DNA of 38,409 nt from Silvibacterium sp. GTDB taxonomy: Bacteria; Acidobacteriota; Terriglobia; Terriglobales; Acidobacteriaceae. Below, in pieces: positions 7,935 through 16,575 of the stretch; positions within the stretch are counted from its first letter, which is position 1, and each line of letters begins with the position of its first letter. Location: NCBI GenBank assembly GCA_019234945.1, contig JAFAKX010000201.1:1-38409 (forward strand), given 5' to 3'. The notes below the pieces were generated by a model. That model searched no databases. It saw nothing but the letters and a program-made list of their open reading frames with translations, and was not told the DNA's origin. Made by a program: the position numbers and the translations under genes.

Positions 7935-10900
7935 CTATCTGCGGCTCGGCGCCGAATAGTCCACCCGTACAGCTACAATCTCGTACGGCTTGACGGGAAC
8001 GCTGACCTTCTCGCCGCTGACTGAAAGCGCCATTCCCTGCGGCTGCTCCAGCAGATTCGTCTCGACCGCTCCGGTCGCCCCGGCAGGCACCGAGAGTTCG
8101 ATCGTTCCGGACTTCCCTGCCCATTCATACAGATGAAACACCAGAGAGTCGCTGTCTTCGGCCTTTTTCATCGCCGTGAGTACCACGTTCTCGGGCGATG
8201 CCGACACAAAGGAGCGCCGCGCCGGCATCGCTCCGCCGTGGGGAGCCACCTGCACCGCGTTTAGACGATAATTGAATTCGTACCCGTGACGGATCGTCAG
8301 CGCCTGCTTCCAGTCTCCAGCGTGAGGATAAAGAGCAAAGCTGAAATGATGGTGACCGCGGTCGGCCTCAGGGTCGGGCCACACAGGCGACCGCAGCAAC
8401 GAGAGGCGGAGTACGTTGTCGCGCGCGTCGTAACCATACTTCGACTCGTTGATAAGACTGAAACCATGCCGGCCATCTCCCAGATCGGCCCAGCGCAGCG
8501 CAGGAACTTCAAACTGAGCCTTCTCCCAGCTGTTGTTGCGCGTAGTCGGCCGCTCGATCGCTCCATAGGGAATTTCATACGTGGCCATGGGGCTCGAGGC
8601 GGCGAGCGGGAAAGCGCTCTTCAGCAACTCGTGCGTCTCGTGCCAGTCGATGTCGTTTACGACTTCCACCTGGTCGGATCCGGCATGAAGCACGATCTCC
8701 TGCACAAATTTCGAATTCTGCCAGTGGTGCGTGACGCGGATCGATGCGGTCAGCGGACCGCGCTCGACCAGCTCGACCGAATCGGCGGTGTCCAGCTTCA
8801 CCGGCGGTTGATCGAGTGTGCCCGGATCGATGTTCCAGGCGTCATAATCCTTCGGCGTGTCGCGGAACAACTGAAGTTCGTTGCCGCACGCTCCCGAGGC
8901 AAGCGATTCGAAGCTGTGGGGCTTGTCGTAGATGCTGGTAATGCAGCCAGTGGTCTTATCGACGATCACACGAAGATTGGCATTTTCGAGCGTAAGTCCA
9001 TCAGCCTTCAGGTCGCTTTGGACAGGCCTGGCTTCTGGAACGACGTGGAGCACCTCGTATCCGAGCGAAGGAACATGTTGCGCTTCGATAAGCAGCCTGA
9101 AGCTGTGCGTACCCGGATCAGAAGAAAGCACTTGCGAGGGGACTACATGCCCTTCAGAGTCCAGTACAGAGACACTGTCCGCGGTATCGGGAAGCTGCAC
9201 GCCGACAGTAACCAGCCCGGAGCGCTCCCACGCCAGCGGATTGAAGACAAGGACAGGAATGCCCTGCCCGCCGCTGGTATTGATCCGCGCAGCGATGGTC
9301 TTCATGGCAGCTGCGGAAATCTCGTTGGTCGCCCAGCGAACCCGGTCGTAGTCCTGCTGCGCTTCCTTGTAGATGATCCCAATGCCGGAGCCTGCACCGA
9401 GGTCGTGAAAGTCATTGAAGGTAATCTTCTTCCAGGCGTCGGTTAATTCGTCGGACGGATAAGTCTTGCCGTCGAGCCACGCGAGCGAAGCCAGCTTCTC
9501 CGCATTCAGCGCCCATTCGGTGCTCTCGCGCATGTTGCGCTTGTGGTTGGCCTGCGTCGTCATCACACCACGGTGATACTCGAAGTACATCTCATCCTTC
9601 CACGTGGGGATGGCGATCTGTCCTGCAACCGGCGGGGGCACATGATAGCCGGCGGCGATGCTTTTGTAGTCCCACTCGGGCGATCCCGGCGCAAGCTCCT
9701 TTTCAACAGCAGAGAAGAAGCTCTGCGCTGTCCCGTACTGCATCTTCGGCATGACCTTTTCGCCGGACGCCCAGTGATCGCCCTCGTCGAGAATCGCGCG
9801 CGTTGGGCCTCCGCCGTGATCGCCGATACCATACAGGTCCATCATCTCCGTCATGCCGGGAGCAAGCTTGCGGGCCTGCGCGAGATCGGCTGTGAGTCGC
9901 AAGGGATCGAGATTGTTATTCGCGTAGTCGTGCGGAAAATACGTGAGGACCTTGCTGCCGTCGGGCGACTCCCACCAGAACAGCTTGAAATACTCGGGCA
10001 GCTTGTTCGTGTCATTCCAGGTCATCTTCTGCGTCACGAAATAATCGACGCCTGACTTCTTGTAAATCTGCGGAAGCTGCCAGTTATAGCCGAAGGAATC
10101 CGGATTCCAGCCGATGCGCACATCGACGCCATACTCGTGCTGAAACCAGCGCTTGCCGATGAGCAGCGAACGCGCAGTCGATTCGCCGTCGGGCATGTTG
10201 AGGTCAGGCTCTACCCACATCCCGCCAACAATCTCCCAGCGGCCCTCCTTGATCCGCTTCTTGATCTGCTCGTTCATCTCGGGATACTTGTCGGCCATCC
10301 ACTCGTTGTACTGCGCCGCCGATTGCGTGAACGTGTAGTTCGGATACTCGTTCATCAACTGCAGCGCCGTTGAAAACGTCCGCTTCACAACATCGACGGT
10401 CTCCGTCCACGGCCAGAGCCAGGCGGCGTCAATGTGCGAGTTGCCGGTCAGGTGCAGCGTGGCCTGCCGCATCATCGGACGCAGCACCTCGAGCGTTGAC
10501 TGCGCCTGCCTGAGCGAGGCATCGAACTTCTGTTGATTGGCCGCATCCAGCGCGCTCAGATCGACTGAGGTGATGGCCTTGAGCAGTGTGGCCTGGTCGC
10601 CTGAGACATTGGTCGACAGGCTCGGCACCAGAAACGCTGCTGAGATGAACTCCTTGCGCTCATCTTCAGGATTCGGACGGCCCTCCGAGAAATCGATCTT
10701 CATCGGCGAGCCGCGAAAGCGCTTTACATCGACGGTTGCCAGCAGCTTGACTGCAACGAGAACGCGATCACCTGGCTTGGCGTTGTCGAACAGCACAATG
10801 GGCTCAAGGTCGTCGCCGAGCGCGACACGGCGTCCGTTGAAATAGATGATTTCCGGCATCGGGCCATTGGCCGTGGCACTGAACTGGAACCAGATACGCG

Positions 10901-11246
10901 CGCCGGTGAGGTCGTAGCCCGACAATGTTTTGGGCACTTCGATCCACTGGCGATACCAGACGGCTGCGGTCGATGCGTCGGAGGGAGCCTTTACCTGCGG
11001 CCAGGACGAATCGTCGAGAGTTGGGCTCTCGCCGTGTGCGATGTCGCCTTCGTGATATCGCCATTCGCCCGAGGGCAGGTGGCTGAGATCTTCGAGACGC
11101 GTAATGACCCTCTGAGCATCTGGCGACAGCGTCTTGACGACTTGATCCGGCGACTGCACCGGGAACTGGGCGCGAAGGATTTCCGAAGAGAGCATTGCGA
11201 ATACGAGAAGAATGGCGGGGCGAGCTAGAGAAGAAACAAGCTTCAA
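7935..11246 (-). CDS. Secreted glycoside hydrolase family 38 alpha-mannosidase
   Basis: LHLTGNSHIDAAWLWPWTETVDVVKRTFSTALQLM and WNPDSFGYNWQLPQIYKKSGVDYFVTQKMTWND (GH38 N-terminal core and nucleophile region); signal peptide; TTG start with GGAGG SD 8 nt upstream. Confidence 0.95.
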   Translation of the reverse strand: MKLVSSLARPAILLVFAMLSSEILRAQFPVQSPDQVVKTLSPDAQRVITRLEDLSHLPSGEWRYHEGDIAHGESPTLDDSSWPQVKAPSDASTAAVWYRQWIEVPKTLSGYDLTGARIWFQFSATANGPMPEIIYFNGRRVALGDDLEPIVLFDNAKPGDRVLVAVKLLATVDVKRFRGSPMKIDFSEGRPNPEDERKEFISAAFLVPSLSTNVSGDQATLLKAITSVDLSALDAANQQKFDASLRQAQSTLEVLRPMMRQATLHLTGNSHIDAAWLWPWTETVDVVKRTFSTALQLMNEYPNYTFTQSAAQYNEWMADKYPEMNEQIKKRIKEGRWEIVGGMWVEPDLNMPDGESTARSLLIGKRWFQHEYGVDVRIGWNPDSFGYNWQLPQIYKKSGVDYFVTQKMTWNDTNKLPEYFKLFWWESPDGSKVLTYFPHDYANNNLDPLRLTADLAQARKLAPGMTEMMDLYGIGDHGGGPTRAILDEGDHWASGEKVMPKMQYGTAQSFFSAVEKELAPGSPEWDYKSIAAGYHVPPPVAGQIAIPTWKDEMYFEYHRGVMTTQANHKRNMRESTEWALNAEKLASLAWLDGKTYPSDELTDAWKKITFNDFHDLGAGSGIGIIYKEAQQDYDRVRWATNEISAAAMKTIAARINTSGGQGIPVLVFNPLAWERSGLVTVGVQLPDTADSVSVLDSEGHVVPSQVLSSDPGTHSFRLLIEAQHVPSLGYEVLHVVPEARPVQSDLKADGLTLENANLRVIVDKTTGCITSIYDKPHSFESLASGACGNELQLFRDTPKDYDAWNIDPGTLDQPPVKLDTADSVELVERGPLTASIRVTHHWQNSKFVQEIVLHAGSDQVEVVNDIDWHETHELLKSAFPLAASSPMATYEIPYGAIERPTTRNNSWEKAQFEVPALRWADLGDGRHGFSLINESKYGYDARDNVLRLSLLRSPVWPDPEADRGHHHFSFALYPHAGDWKQALTIRHGYEFNYRLNAVQVAPHGGAMPARRSFVSASPENVVLTAMKKAEDSDSLVFHLYEWAGKSGTIELSVPAGATGAVETNLLEQPQGMALSVSGEKVSVPVKPYEIVAVRVDYSAPSRR

Positions 11247-11339
11247 GTACTGATCCTCCGAGGGTAAGCGGGCTGATGCAACCCTCGCGGATTATAGCTG
11301 ATCCGAGAACAGCTTATTAGCCGCCGGCTAACGGCTGCT

Positions 11340-13823
11340 TCAGTTGATAAACGGGGGGTGGCGCTTGGCGGCTTTTTCGCCGTCGTGCGGCAGAAAGGAC
11401 TCGGCGATTCCCAACGCAAGGATCTCGGGAATGCCGGCTGCCGGTCGCGGGCGTCCCCACAGGAAGCCCTGGATCATATCGCAGCCAATCTCGCGCAGGA
11501 TTTCCACCTGCTCGGCGCGTTCTACCCCCTCAGCCACCACCTGCAGTTCGAGGCTATGGGCAAGCGAGAGGATGGCTTGCACGATCGCATAGGTGCCGCC
11601 TGGATCGGCGACGCGCTCGATGAACGAGCGGTCGATCTTGAGTGTCTTGATCGGGAGCTGATGCAGATGCCGCAGGGAGGAATACCCGGTTCCGAAATCG
11701 TCGACGGAAAAGTTGACCCCGGCATCCGCCAGCTCGAGCATTTGCCGGGCGATGTCGTCCATCTTCCGCATGACCGTGGTTTCCGTCAGTTCCAGTTCGA
11801 TCAAACCGGGATTCATCTGGAAGGCTGACAACACCCCGCGCACCTGTACGGCGAAGTCCGAGCGCATGAACTGCAGTGGAGAGACATTCATGGCCACCCG
11901 GACCGGCGGCAGACTTCTCTGCTGCCAACTGGTGAGATCCCGGCAGACCTGCTCGAGCACAAAGTTGCCGATTGGCACGATCAGGCCGCTCTCCTCCGCG
12001 ACAGGGATGAAACGCTGGGGCGCGATGAGGCCCTCGAACGGGTGACGCAGCCGCAAGAGCGCTTCCAGACCGCAGAGAGTCCCGTTGATCGTGTACTGCG
12101 GCTGATAGAGCAGCTCGAAGCCGCCTTCCTTGAGCGCCCGACGCAGTGAAACTTCAATCTCGTTGGCCTCCGACGCGGAGGCGGAGATTTCATTCGAGAC
12201 AAACACGTATTGATTGCCGCCCGAGCGCTTTGCCCGGTACATTGCCGCATCCGCGGCGCGCCACAGCGCCTGAGAATCGGTGCCGTCGCTGGGATAAATC
12301 GCGATTCCGATGCTCGCCGAAAGTTCCAGGTTATAACCGTCGACGGTGAATGGCTGCCGGATCCCGGCCAGAAGTTCCGCGACAACCAGCTCAGCATCGG
12401 TCGCTGTCGTCAGGTCTCCCAGCAGAACCGTAAACTCTTCGCCGCCCGAGCGAGCCACGGTGTCCGACGCCCGCAGTCGGGCACAGAGGCGTTCCGCGAG
12501 CTTCTTGAGACAGAGGTCACCGACCGCGTGACCATAGGTATCGTTGATCTGTTTGAAGCGGTCGAGATCGAGGCAGATCACGGCGGCCAGGTTGCCATGG
12601 CGAGCCGCCGCCGCCAGCGTGTGCTCCATGCGGTCGGTCAGCAGGAGCCTGTTGGGCAAACCGGTAAGAGCATCGTGATTGGCCTGGTGCACCAGGCGAT
12701 CATGGAGTTGTTTGCGCTCCGTCACATCCTGCGCCAGCGTGAACCGCGCCTGGCATCCTTCGAAGACGATGCGGTGTGAAGCCATATCCACCTGGATACG
12801 TGTGCCGTCCTTTTTGACGTGTGTCCACGGGCCGGAGATGAAGGTCACTTTGCCCAGCCCTTTCATCCGGTCCTCGAATTCGGGCAAATCCTCCGGAGGA
12901 GTAATGTCTCGCAGTGCCATGTTCAGGAACTCGTCTTCCGAATACCCGTAATGCAGCACGGCGGACCGGTTCACCTTGAGGAAGGCGTGCGTATTGAGAT
13001 CGGTGATCCACATTGGATGCGGATTGCCGTCAAACAGCACGCGGTACTCCTCGCGCTGCTTGCTGGTGGTAATGATTTCGCTCTCCAGCAGACTGAGAAT
13101 CATGCCGAATTCGACAAAGAACTTGGGAACGTTCCACAGCTCTCCGGAAACCGGCTTATTCGGCAGGAACGCGGCTAGCGCCAATGCGCAGGGAAAAACC
13201 GCAGCCCACGCGGCAAGCCCCACCACAGCCGTGATGACACCCATCGACCAGCGGCGGAAATCCTGCCAGTAAAGCACCGCGTTGATGAAATACAGCTGCG
13301 TGAGGAAAGCATAGGTCCCGTTCGAACCCTGCCCGTGAATAACGCTCCAGGCAATCCATATCAAGGTCACGGCAGCGGAAGGAATCATGGCCTCCCGCAC
13401 TGGCTTATGCCGGAACCACAGGCGCCGCCCAACTGAGACGAACAGGGCTTCGGCTAAAACAGCCACCCCGATCAGAACCGGCGCCCCTCCCACTTCGTAG
13501 ACCGCCAGAAAGATATAAACCGTTGCTGGCAGGAACAGTAGCAGGGCATTCAGTGCCCCAGTCCTCAGCCCGAGCCGGACCCGCTGCGCGGCCAGCATGA
13601 ATGACACGGCGCAAAGCAGCAGTGTCACCAGGACGAGCGAATCGAGCAGTGCCGCCGCCCGATCGCTGGCCGGATGGATCAGCAGGATGCCGAAGTGTGC
13701 CAGCACGCACACCCATCCGATGATCCAGTAACGGAGCCTGGCGCTCGGACGGGTGCGATAGATCGACCCGAAGAGGAAGACCAGCAGTCCGAGGATCAAA
13801 ATATCGAGCAAATGTCCTTGCAT
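11340..13823 (-). CDS. Membrane PAS-GGDEF-EAL cyclic-di-GMP turnover protein
   Basis: N-terminal TM region; PAS (VLFDGNPHPMWITDLNTHAFLKVN); GGDEF (SGGEEF, RASD I-site); EAL (LEALLRL, NVSPLQF, ELTET, DDFGTGYSSL, VVAEGVE). ATG at 13823 (track uses TTG 13829). Confidence 0.96.
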   Translation of the reverse strand: MQGHLLDILILGLLVFLFGSIYRTRPSARLRYWIIGWVCVLAHFGILLIHPASDRAAALLDSLVLVTLLLCAVSFMLAAQRVRLGLRTGALNALLLFLPATVYIFLAVYEVGGAPVLIGVAVLAEALFVSVGRRLWFRHKPVREAMIPSAAVTLIWIAWSVIHGQGSNGTYAFLTQLYFINAVLYWQDFRRWSMGVITAVVGLAAWAAVFPCALALAAFLPNKPVSGELWNVPKFFVEFGMILSLLESEIITTSKQREEYRVLFDGNPHPMWITDLNTHAFLKVNRSAVLHYGYSEDEFLNMALRDITPPEDLPEFEDRMKGLGKVTFISGPWTHVKKDGTRIQVDMASHRIVFEGCQARFTLAQDVTERKQLHDRLVHQANHDALTGLPNRLLLTDRMEHTLAAAARHGNLAAVICLDLDRFKQINDTYGHAVGDLCLKKLAERLCARLRASDTVARSGGEEFTVLLGDLTTATDAELVVAELLAGIRQPFTVDGYNLELSASIGIAIYPSDGTDSQALWRAADAAMYRAKRSGGNQYVFVSNEISASASEANEIEVSLRRALKEGGFELLYQPQYTINGTLCGLEALLRLRHPFEGLIAPQRFIPVAEESGLIVPIGNFVLEQVCRDLTSWQQRSLPPVRVAMNVSPLQFMRSDFAVQVRGVLSAFQMNPGLIELELTETTVMRKMDDIARQMLELADAGVNFSVDDFGTGYSSLRHLHQLPIKTLKIDRSFIERVADPGGTYAIVQAILSLAHSLELQVVAEGVERAEQVEILREIGCDMIQGFLWGRPRPAAGIPEILALGIAESFLPHDGEKAAKRHPPFIN

Positions 13824-14012
13824 GAACAACCAAGACCGTTATCGGCAAAAATTTCTGATTTCGAGGTCTGCCGGGGTAAGAAAATCCCTGAAAACCGACC
13901 TTTCCTTCTGAAGAGTGGCCCCATTCGTGTCTGGGTGGCCGCTCGTTCCACTATGTTTCAAGAGATAGCTTGACGATGCGTGCGACTTGATGATGCCAGC
14001 GAGGGGATGACC

Positions 14013-14089
14013 TGGTGGGCAGTGAGGGACTCGAACCCCCGACTTCCTGCTTGTAAGGCAGGCGCTCTAACCAGCTGAGCTAACCGCCC
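14013..14089 (-). tRNA. tRNA-Val (anticodon UAC), CCA encoded
   Basis: Reverse complement GGGCGGTTAGCTCAGCTGGTTAGAGCGCCTGCCTTACAAGCAGGAAGTCGGGGGTTCGAGTCCCTCACTGCCCACCA. Acceptor GGGCGGT/ACTGCCC, anticodon stem CCTGC/GCAGG, loop CTTACAA, T-loop GGTTCGAGTCC. Confidence 0.97.
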
Positions 14090-14465
14090 GGGCTGAACCG
14101 GAAGCTGAACCCGTCTGCGCTGGGGATCGTGCAGACTTCTTCCGCCTGATAAAATTCTAGCATTCGATCCACAGCAGAGTGTTCAATTTCGGCTTGTTTC
14201 GACCTGAAATGCCCCGAGCTAGCAATCCAAATCCTTCACGCCATCCACACCGCCTTTCGACGTCTGGGTTTCCAAACCCAGCAATTTATTGTCAGGCGTG
14301 AGATTAGGCAGGCTTGACGGTACAAGGCCATCCCACGTGGGTGTTACCGCCCAGGATTCCCTCAACCAATGGATTCAGAAAGAGACGCTATCCTCATCTT
14401 TCCCTTAGGGATAGTCAAAACTCCAGGAAATCCATGAATCGCAGCCGGTTGTAGACTGACAGCGC

Positions 14466-15329
14466 GTGACTTACCTTATCATCAATGCCGACGACTTCGG
14501 ACTCACTCCCGGCGTCAACCAGTCGATCATCGAACTCGAACAGGCCGGCGCCCTGACCTCGGCAACTCTGATGGCAACAGCCGGTGATTTCAAGGCGGCT
14601 GTTTCCAGTTCGAACCGGCGTCCCCAGCTAGGGGTCGGATGCCACGTCATCCTCGTCGACGGCACGCCGGCCCTCCCGGCCGGGGAACTCCCCGGGCTGG
14701 CGGCCAACGGAGAATTCCAGCCCACCCTGGGTTCCTTCCTGGGCGAACTCGTTCGGGGCAGAATCCCGGAAGCCGAGATCGAGGCCGAAGCCACAGCACA
14801 GATTCGGCGCCTGCAATCCGCGGGAGTCCACGTGACCCACATCGACACTCACAAGCACACCCACGTGTTCGTCCGCGTGCTTCGGCCCCTGTTACGCGCG
14901 ACGCGGGCCTGCGGCGTACGGGCAATCCGGAACCCCTTCGAACCGGCCTGGGCCGCCGCTGCAACACCCGATGCCCCCAATGCACGCCGCTGGCAAATAC
15001 GGCTGCTCGGCGCCCGCCGCCGGGCATTCCTGCGGCTGGTCGGCGACGCCGGCCTGAACACTACGGACGGCGCGATCGGCGTACTTGCCACCGGCATTCT
15101 GAACACCCGAACCCTCCAACGGCTGCTCTCCCTCATGCCCCAGGGCACCTGGGAGTTGGTCTGCCATCCCGGATACGTCGACCCGGCGCTGAACGGCGTG
15201 CGTACGCGGCTGCGGGAATCACGCGCAATCGAACACGAGGCGTTGATCGATGTCATCTCGCCCTACGTCCAGGCGCATTCGGAGATCAAGCTGACTCATT
15301 TCGGCCAGCTCTCGGGCTTGCAGTTATGA
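14466..15329 (+). CDS. ChbG/HpnK (YdjC) family carbohydrate deacetylase
   Basis: MTYLIINADDFGLTPGVNQSIIELEQAGALTSATLMA...VTHIDTHKHTHVF: YdjC metal-binding motifs. GTG start. Confidence 0.92.
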   Translation: MTYLIINADDFGLTPGVNQSIIELEQAGALTSATLMATAGDFKAAVSSSNRRPQLGVGCHVILVDGTPALPAGELPGLAANGEFQPTLGSFLGELVRGRIPEAEIEAEATAQIRRLQSAGVHVTHIDTHKHTHVFVRVLRPLLRATRACGVRAIRNPFEPAWAAAATPDAPNARRWQIRLLGARRRAFLRLVGDAGLNTTDGAIGVLATGILNTRTLQRLLSLMPQGTWELVCHPGYVDPALNGVRTRLRESRAIEHEALIDVISPYVQAHSEIKLTHFGQLSGLQL

Positions 15330-15423
15330 ATCTTCTGTAAAACAAAAGGCGCCTGAATCCGGGATGGCAGCCGCCTCGTCTAATGGCGGACGGGCTGTAT
15401 GAGTCAGACCGTCAGGCGAGCCT

Positions 15424-16575
15424 ATGAAGATCGGCATCACGTGTTATCCCACCTACGGCGGCAGCGGCGTCGTCGCCACCGAGCTTGGAATCGAGCTGGC
15501 TGCACTTGGCCACGAGGTGCACTTCATCACGTACTCGCAGCCGTTCCGGCTCACCGGGCGGGAACACGGGATCTTCTACCACGAAGTCCCCGTCTCAAAC
15601 TATCCGCTGTTCGAGTACCCTCCCTACGACCTGGCTCTCGCAACGCGGATGTCCGAGGTCGCAGCCTACTACCAGCTCGACCTGCTGCACGTCCACTACG
15701 CGATTCCACATTCGATTTCCGCGTATCTGGCCCGCCAGATGCTCGCCGAGCGCAACCATCGCCTCCCCTTCGTGACTACCCTGCATGGAACCGACATCAC
15801 ACTCGTCGGCCTCGACCACTCCTACCTGCCCATCACGCGCTTCGGCATCGACCAGAGCGACGGAGTCACCGCGATCTCCAATTACCTGCGCGAGAAGACC
15901 ATCCAGGAGTTCCGCGTGAAGCGGGAGATCGAAGTGGTTCCGAATTTCGTCAACTGCGATGTCTACGCCCCGCTGAATGCGGAGGTCCGCGAGGCCGGAC
16001 GCGCGCAGTTTGCCGAGAACGGCGAAAAAATTCTCGTCCATCTTTCCAACTTCCGACCGGTGAAGCGCGCTGTCGATGTCCTCGAGGTTTTTGCGCGCGT
16101 GGCGAACGAAATCCCGGCGCGACTGCTGCTAATCGGCGATGGCCCCGACCGCTCCCAGGCCGAATGGATCGCGCAACGCAAGGGCATCCAGGATCGCGTA
16201 CACTTCCTCGGAAAGCTGCCCAGCGTGAGCGACGTCCTTCCGCTTGCCGACCTGATGATGATGCCCAGCGAGCTGGAATCCTTCGGCCTCGCGGCGCTTG
16301 AAGCAATGGCCTGCCGCGTGCCCACGTTTGCGACGGCGGTTGGCGGGGTTCCGGAACTGATCGAGGACGGCGTGAACGGACGTCTCTTTCCTGTCGGCGA
16401 TGTGGAAGCAATGGCGCGGGCCGCGGTCGAACTGCTCAGCGATAACATGAAGCACGATGCGATGGCCTCCGCCGGTCGCCAGACCGCACGGAAGAAGTTC
16501 TGCGCAACGCGGATCATCCCCCAGTACGAGGACTTCTACGAGCGCGTGCTCGACCGCACCGCCGCAGTGAACTGA
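15424..16575 (+). CDS. bshA: N-acetyl-alpha-D-glucosaminyl L-malate synthase (bacillithiol biosynthesis), GT4
   Basis: MKIGITCYPTYGGSGVVATELGIELAALGHEVHFITYSQPFRL...HVHYAIPHSISAYLARQM...TLHGTDITLVG...VPNFVNCDVY...LMMMPSELESFGLAALEAMAC, characteristic of BshA. Confidence 0.95.
   Translation: MKIGITCYPTYGGSGVVATELGIELAALGHEVHFITYSQPFRLTGREHGIFYHEVPVSNYPLFEYPPYDLALATRMSEVAAYYQLDLLHVHYAIPHSISAYLARQMLAERNHRLPFVTTLHGTDITLVGLDHSYLPITRFGIDQSDGVTAISNYLREKTIQEFRVKREIEVVPNFVNCDVYAPLNAEVREAGRAQFAENGEKILVHLSNFRPVKRAVDVLEVFARVANEIPARLLLIGDGPDRSQAEWIAQRKGIQDRVHFLGKLPSVSDVLPLADLMMMPSELESFGLAALEAMACRVPTFATAVGGVPELIEDGVNGRLFPVGDVEAMARAAVELLSDNMKHDAMASAGRQTARKKFCATRIIPQYEDFYERVLDRTAAVN

Noticed and set aside
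8286-9446. 386-aa plus-strand ORF
   Set aside because: Antisense to the well-supported GH38 alpha-mannosidase; Arg/Val-rich shadow ORF in GC-rich DNA with no domain signature.
15399-16301. 300-aa plus-strand ORF
   Set aside because: Alternate frame of bshA; Arg/Pro-rich with no motifs.
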